The notes under the pieces were generated by a model. It saw only the letters and a program-made list of their open reading frames with translations. It ran no database searches and was not told the origin of the DNA. A program made the translations under genes and the position numbers. Below are positions 59,735 to 64,000 of a DNA stretch of 64,000 nucleotides, piece after piece; within the stretch, counting starts at the first letter, position 1, and each line of letters begins with the position of its first letter. Source of the DNA: Atherix ibis. Taxonomy: Eukaryota; Arthropoda; Insecta; Diptera; Athericidae. The stretch covers positions 34,293,667 through 34,357,666 of the forward strand of contig OY282610.1 in the NCBI GenBank assembly GCA_958298945.1, in the 5' to 3' direction.

Positions 59735-61806
59735 CCTGAAATGCTGCACCGAATAGTATAACATCTGTTCCCGGAGAAACCAGAACTCCCCGACTACCAA
59801 CCGGAGGATGAAGAAGTGGAAATTACTGGAGTGACCATGGAAGAGCTCATGAGGGCCTGCAATAGACTGCAGAATGGCAAGGCACCAGGACCAAGCGGCA
59901 TATCAAACATTGTACTGAAGAGTGCAATTGCTGCCAGACCAGACATGTTTATTAGCATGTATGAAGCTTGCCTGCGGCAAGGTGTATTTCCGACTCGATG
60001 GAAGCAACAAAGATTGGTTCTTATCCCAAAAGGGAAGAAACCACCGGACGAACCAGCATCCTATCGTCCACTTTGCATGCTAGATTCGGACGGGAAGAAC
60101 TTGGAGAGGATAGTGGCCGACAGATTGTAGCAATACATCGATCCTCAACTTTCCGAATTCCAATTCGGATTCAGGAAGGGGAGATCGACCATCGATGCGT
60201 TGGCACTCGCCACGAACATCGCAAAGGAAGCCATCTCAGGAAAGAGATGGGAAGGCGGTTCCAAAAAGTATTGTCTCATTGTCACCCTGGACATCAAAAA
60301 TGCTTTTAACTCGGCCCGCTGGGATCGAGTCCTGGAGGCTCTTAAGAACATGGGGGTGCCCTACTACCTACGGAGGATGGTCAGATCATACTTCAGTGAT
60401 CGACTACTACACTACGAAACGGAGGATGGACAAGCGGAGTATGGGGTCACGGGTAGGGTACCTCAGGGCTCTGTCCTGGCGCCACTCTTGCGGAACGTCA
60501 TGTACGATGGCCTACTCCATCTGGAATTACCGCCTTCGTGGACGACGTAGCGGTTGTCCTTGTAGCCAAACACCTGAAAGATCTGGAAGCCGCATTTTCC
60601 ACCACCATCCGTAGGACAAGACAGTGGATGACATCGGCAGACCTGTTATTGGCGGAACATAAGACCTAAGCACTCCTTGTGAGTAGCCGGAAGAAAATGG
60701 AGACCATTACCATAAGAGTAGGCGACCACGACATCCAGTCGCTACCCTACATAAGGTATCTAGGAGTGGTTTTGGATGCCAGACTCAACTACAAGAAGCA
60801 TATCGCCAGCGCCAGGAAGAAGGCATCAGCAGTACAGGCCGCACTTTTGCGGATAATGCCCAATATCGGAGGCCCCAGGCAAATTCGAAGACGACTACTG
60901 GCAACTGTAGTTACCTCCGTCCTGCTATACGGAGCACCAGTGTGGGCGAAATCGCTAGAGCTAACAACATACCGCAAGACAATGTCATCAGTCCAGCGGC
61001 TCTCAGCGATCAGAGTGGCGTCAGCATACCGAACGGTATCACACGATGCGGTCAACGTTGTGGCATCATGCCCACCCATCGACATCCTAGCAGGAGAGCG
61101 AGAACGCCAATATCGTAGGAAGAAATAAGAGCGGCAAAAGAGGAGAGACCCGAGAGTCTTCGCCTCTGGCAAGAAAGATGGGACAGCTCGACGAAGGGTC
61201 GGTGGACCCATCGACTGATCCCAGATGTCACCAAATGGGTCGGGTATTACATCACCTAACTCTTGACTGGACATGGATGCTTTCGGGCATACTTGCACAG
61301 ATTCAAGAGAACAGACTCCCCAAACTGTCATCGTTGCTACGATATGCTGGAAAATGCAGAACACGTGTTCTTCCAATGCCCGTTTTACGAGGGGGCACGG
61401 GCAGAACTGGAGAAAAATCTGGACCGTTCCATCAGTCCAGAAAACATAGTGGAGTGCATGCTGAAGAACCAATCGGCTTGGAACAAAGTTGTAGAGTACG
61501 CGGAATCTATCATCAAGGATCTTCACACCACGTACGAAAAATAGGCGGCGAGGCATCATTACATCGGGACAGCAGTAAAATATAATAAATAGTAAAATAT
61601 TATAAGAACGCCCCGGCGAAGTAGTATTTACAAAGAGTGCCAACGGGGAACCATCGTTTCGGGAGCAAGGGTAGAGGTACAGGTTAGGTTTTTAGCGGAG
61701 GTAAAAATCCAGCATAACTCGTCTGACAGGTAGAAGGCCTCCCAGTCAAATACCTTTTGAAGGTTTCCCCGTGTACCTCAATAATCTAAAAAAAAAAAAA
61801 AAAAGC
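59735..61806 (+). mobile_element. 5'-truncated R1-clade non-LTR retrotransposon
   Basis: Begins just before the RT and ends in an A18 tail at about 61789-61806 after a roughly 240-bp 3' UTR. RT entry: NRLQNGKAPGPSGISNIVLK (about 59860). Motif A: VTLDIKNAFNSARWDRVLEAL (about 60280), where NAFNSA is characteristic of R1 relatives. Then GRVPQGSVLAPLL (about 60455) and FVDDVAVVLVA (motif C, about 60539). The C-terminus has MPNIGGPRQIRRRLLATVV, LLYGAPVWAKSLE and SYLxSxY-like text, then the TGHGCFRAYLHRFKRTDSPNCHRCYDMLENAEHVFFQCPFY zinc-finger block with C-x2-C...H...C spacing. No target duplication found. Confidence 0.9.
59816..61544 (+). pseudogene. R1-like ORF2 remnant (RT and zinc finger)
   Basis: Segments in order: 59816-60130 (ends at TAG where the frame should continue into QYIDPQLSEFQFGFRKGRST), 60200-60550 (RT blocks 3-5), 60560-60675 in a shifted frame, 60679-61128 (post-RT), and 61263-61544 (zinc finger and C-terminus ending HTTYEK). 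Lesions: nonsense at 60128, frameshift near 60530, nonsense near 60668, frame break near 61128, short deletion near 61215 and nonsense near 61258. Motif C reads FVDD rather than the common F/YADD. Confidence 0.88.
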
Positions 61807-62997
61807 GAACTCTAATAGATAACTTTCTTTTTGTTGAGAAAAATTTTGAATTTATTTTTGTCGAATTTCTTTAAATTTTCATAAAGATGGCACTGTAAAC
61901 TGTAAATCATATACGAAAAGTTTATTTGTTTGTAAATATTCTAAAAAGTTTTATTAAGAAGTCAATTATAATATTGTAATATAATGTTTCTTTTGAATTT
62001 CAATTATCAGTAATTGTGATCAAAAATTTCAGATGGAATATCCAGAACGATATTTTTTAACCCAAGGCAATATTGAATTTATTATAAATCTTATAATTGG
62101 CGTACGGATCATCTCTGTTTCTCGCATATACCAATTTTAGCAAATATGTATACCATAAGTCGGCCAATTAAGTTGTAAAATTGTAAAATGCAAAATCGCT
62201 TGAACTCATCATCATTTTAATAATATTTTCTCACGAATACCTACTTTTAAAAAAAAAAAAAAAACATATTTATTTTTCAATTAATGGATTTTTTCTTAAG
62301 ATTTTTCTCATCAACAGTATAGTGTGTAAATTTAGCATTAAACTTTGAATATTTTGATTGCAACTCATTACAAATACCAGATCGCGAAGCAATTTCCCTC
62401 AATCAACCCATACCATAAGTATACTTCTAAATGCCAGTATATCTCATATAATAATTTTTTCCATTTAAAATAAATATTTTTTATAACCACCTCTGATAAT
62501 TGATCTTATAATCATGTAGGCAGCAAAAATATTGTAAAACAAAAACTTTTACTATTAAAAGAATTTGATAACTTTTACGAAATAAAATAAAGGCAAAAAA
62601 AAAAGAAACCCAAATAAAAACCAAACGAATTGATTAGAAAAAAAAACCTCCTAGTTTGAAGTGAAAATTAACATTTTGTAATAGTGCGATTTATGTTTCA
62701 GTAATCTCGAATAAAGAGCATATATCCATTTATGTGTTGCTATATGGAGAATAATGGCGTATTAGCTGATGAAGGATCATCTACAGTCCAATCAGTTGGA
62801 TTTCATGCTGATAAATATAAATTGATTGACAAGTGCGAAATGCCAGTTGCCATAAGTTGGAAGTTTCACTATTCACTGCCATTTATCCAATTTGATTAGC
62901 AGCATTAATAATTATTATTATTTCAGTGTTCAACTGTGAATTGCTTTCAGTTACTATTTTGGTTTAAGCTATTCAACTGGGATTTAATAGAAATCCA
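61807..62997. other. AT-rich spacer, no gene seen
   Basis: No gene or element recognised. The left end of the next mariner probably falls within about 62950-62998, but I could not define its TIR because the other end is outside the window. Confidence 0.5.
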
Positions 62998-64000
62998 TTA
63001 TTTTTGCATTAAATTGAAGGTTTTATTTAGCATAGATAGAATGATACGATTTAGGTCAAATATGCACCGTTTTGTTCGATAACTTGTTGCCATTTTGGAG
63101 GTAATTTTATAATGCCTCTCTTCCCTATTGGCAAAAAACTGGAACAGTCGATTTTCACAATCTTCTCGTGAGGCGAATTTTTCACCTGCAAAATCATTCG
63201 TCATAGACAGGAAGAGGTGGTAATCACTTGGTGCCATTTCCAAACTATAAGGTGGATGCATAAGAACATCCCAAACAAGGTCCCGGAACTCCTGGCGAGT
63301 CACTATCGATGTATGTGGCCTGGTGTTGTCCTGATGGAACACAATTCCTCTCCTATTGACCAAAGCTGGCCGCTTCTGGGCGATTGCTTCTTTCAGACGG
63401 TCCAATTGTTGACAGTATAGGTCCGAATTAATAGTTCGGCCGTAGGGGAGCAGCTCATAGTAGATGATTCCCTGCCAGTCCCACCAAACACATAGCAAAA
63501 CCTTCCTGGCTGTCAATCTTGGCTTGATCACCATTTGCGCCGGGTGACCGCGATTTGACCACGACCGTTGGCGTAAGTGACCCACTTTTCATCACCAGTA
63601 ACCATCCGCTTCAGAAATGGATCAATATTGTTGCGATTCAGCAGCGATTCGCAGATGGAAATTCGGTCCATGAGGTTTTTTTTGCGACAACTCGTGTGTC
63701 ACCCATACATCGAGCTTCTTTTTGTATCCAGCCTTATTTGAGTGGTTCCAAACGGTTTTTTGTGCAATGTTAAGCTCCTGGGCAATCGAAACAGTGCTTA
63801 CGTGACGATCGGACATGACGATTTCCATTATTTTATCGACATTTTCGACAATTGGCCTTCCAGAGCGTGGTGCATCTTTGACATCAAAATTACCGGAACG
63901 GAATCGACGAAATCAAAATTGCGCGTGGTTGGCTATTATTTTTTCAGCTGCATGGCTTGCGTTTTCGCCTTTATCGAAGAAAATCTGTAAAATATGGCGT
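62998..64000 (-). mobile_element. Mariner relic (DD34D, SDYH type), cut by window edge
   Basis: On the minus strand the N-terminal part at 64000-63840 reads RHILQIFFDKGENASHAAEKI and FRSGNFDVKDAPRSGRPIVENVDKI. MSDRHVSTVSIAQELNIAQKTVW follows (63810-63740), then WVTHELSQKK. Later MGHLRQRSWSN has replaced the first catalytic block (TGDEKWVTY expected; the DNA around 63600-63570 fits it in another frame). Intact text follows: VLLCVWWDWQGIIYYELL, VFHQDNTRPHTS (second Asp) and YSLEMAPSDYHLF (third Asp, with SPDL altered to SLEM). The C-terminus FANREERHYKITSKMATSY is followed by a divergent end. Subfamily uncertain: mauritiana or cecropia. Confidence 0.85.

Overview
The window looks like nuclear DNA of an insect or another arthropod: very AT-rich, with long introns or intergenic stretches, microsatellites, minisatellites and dense mariner-type transposons and non-LTR retrotransposons. 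There are no operons, ribosome binding sites or other prokaryotic features. The species cannot be named from the sequence. I see no complete multi-exon host gene.

The one host gene I can support is small and spliced, so ORF calling misses it. Two consecutive exons on the + strand (5493-5565 and 5800-5935) join in phase across a canonical gtaagt...ag intron. They encode the propeptide end, a Lys-Arg cleavage site built across the splice junction, and a mature peptide of about 44 residues with eight cysteines spaced C-x6-C-x6-CC-x4-C-x-C-x6-C-x-C and a C-terminal Gly. This matches the agatoxin-like peptides (ALP) known as conserved neuroendocrine peptides of insects and other arthropods. The signal-peptide exon is not found and may lie upstream of the window. 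The exons sit between two copies of a 36/37-bp dimeric minisatellite (4987-5185 and 7213-7660).

Almost everything else recognisable is mobile DNA. DD34D mariners: a relic at 244-911; a complete element with near-perfect TIRs at 1638-2969; three related irritans-like pairs or copies at 18630-19921 (full ORF, first catalytic Asp changed to Asn), 22938-24695 (broken, with four 161-bp tandem copies of its catalytic core), 27100-28351 (apparently intact) and 47453-48711 (broken); mauritiana-like relics at 29845-30245 and 37369-38614; and a further mariner running off the right edge at 62998-64000. DD41D (rosa-like) elements lie at 36600-37160, 45315-46320, 56023-57308 (with TIRs) and 58450-59470. 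A Tc1-like tail lies near 28860-29260. Non-LTR elements: Jockey-like at 30246-32470, 38860-39130, 39746-42034 (5'-truncated, 12-bp target duplication) and 43655-45105; an RTE/Proto2-like element at 53730-55745; R1-clade elements at 14150-14660 and 59735-61806.

The rest is AT-rich DNA with local repeats: a 520-560-bp higher-order array at 15060-16790, and a composite block at 20150-20870 that shares about 285 bp with 14880-15170. The largest featureless stretches are 7661-12940, 20871-22937, 24698-27097, 32471-36599 and 48714-53729. The transposons do not form a functional unit with the peptide gene; they record repeated invasion, decay and local duplication.
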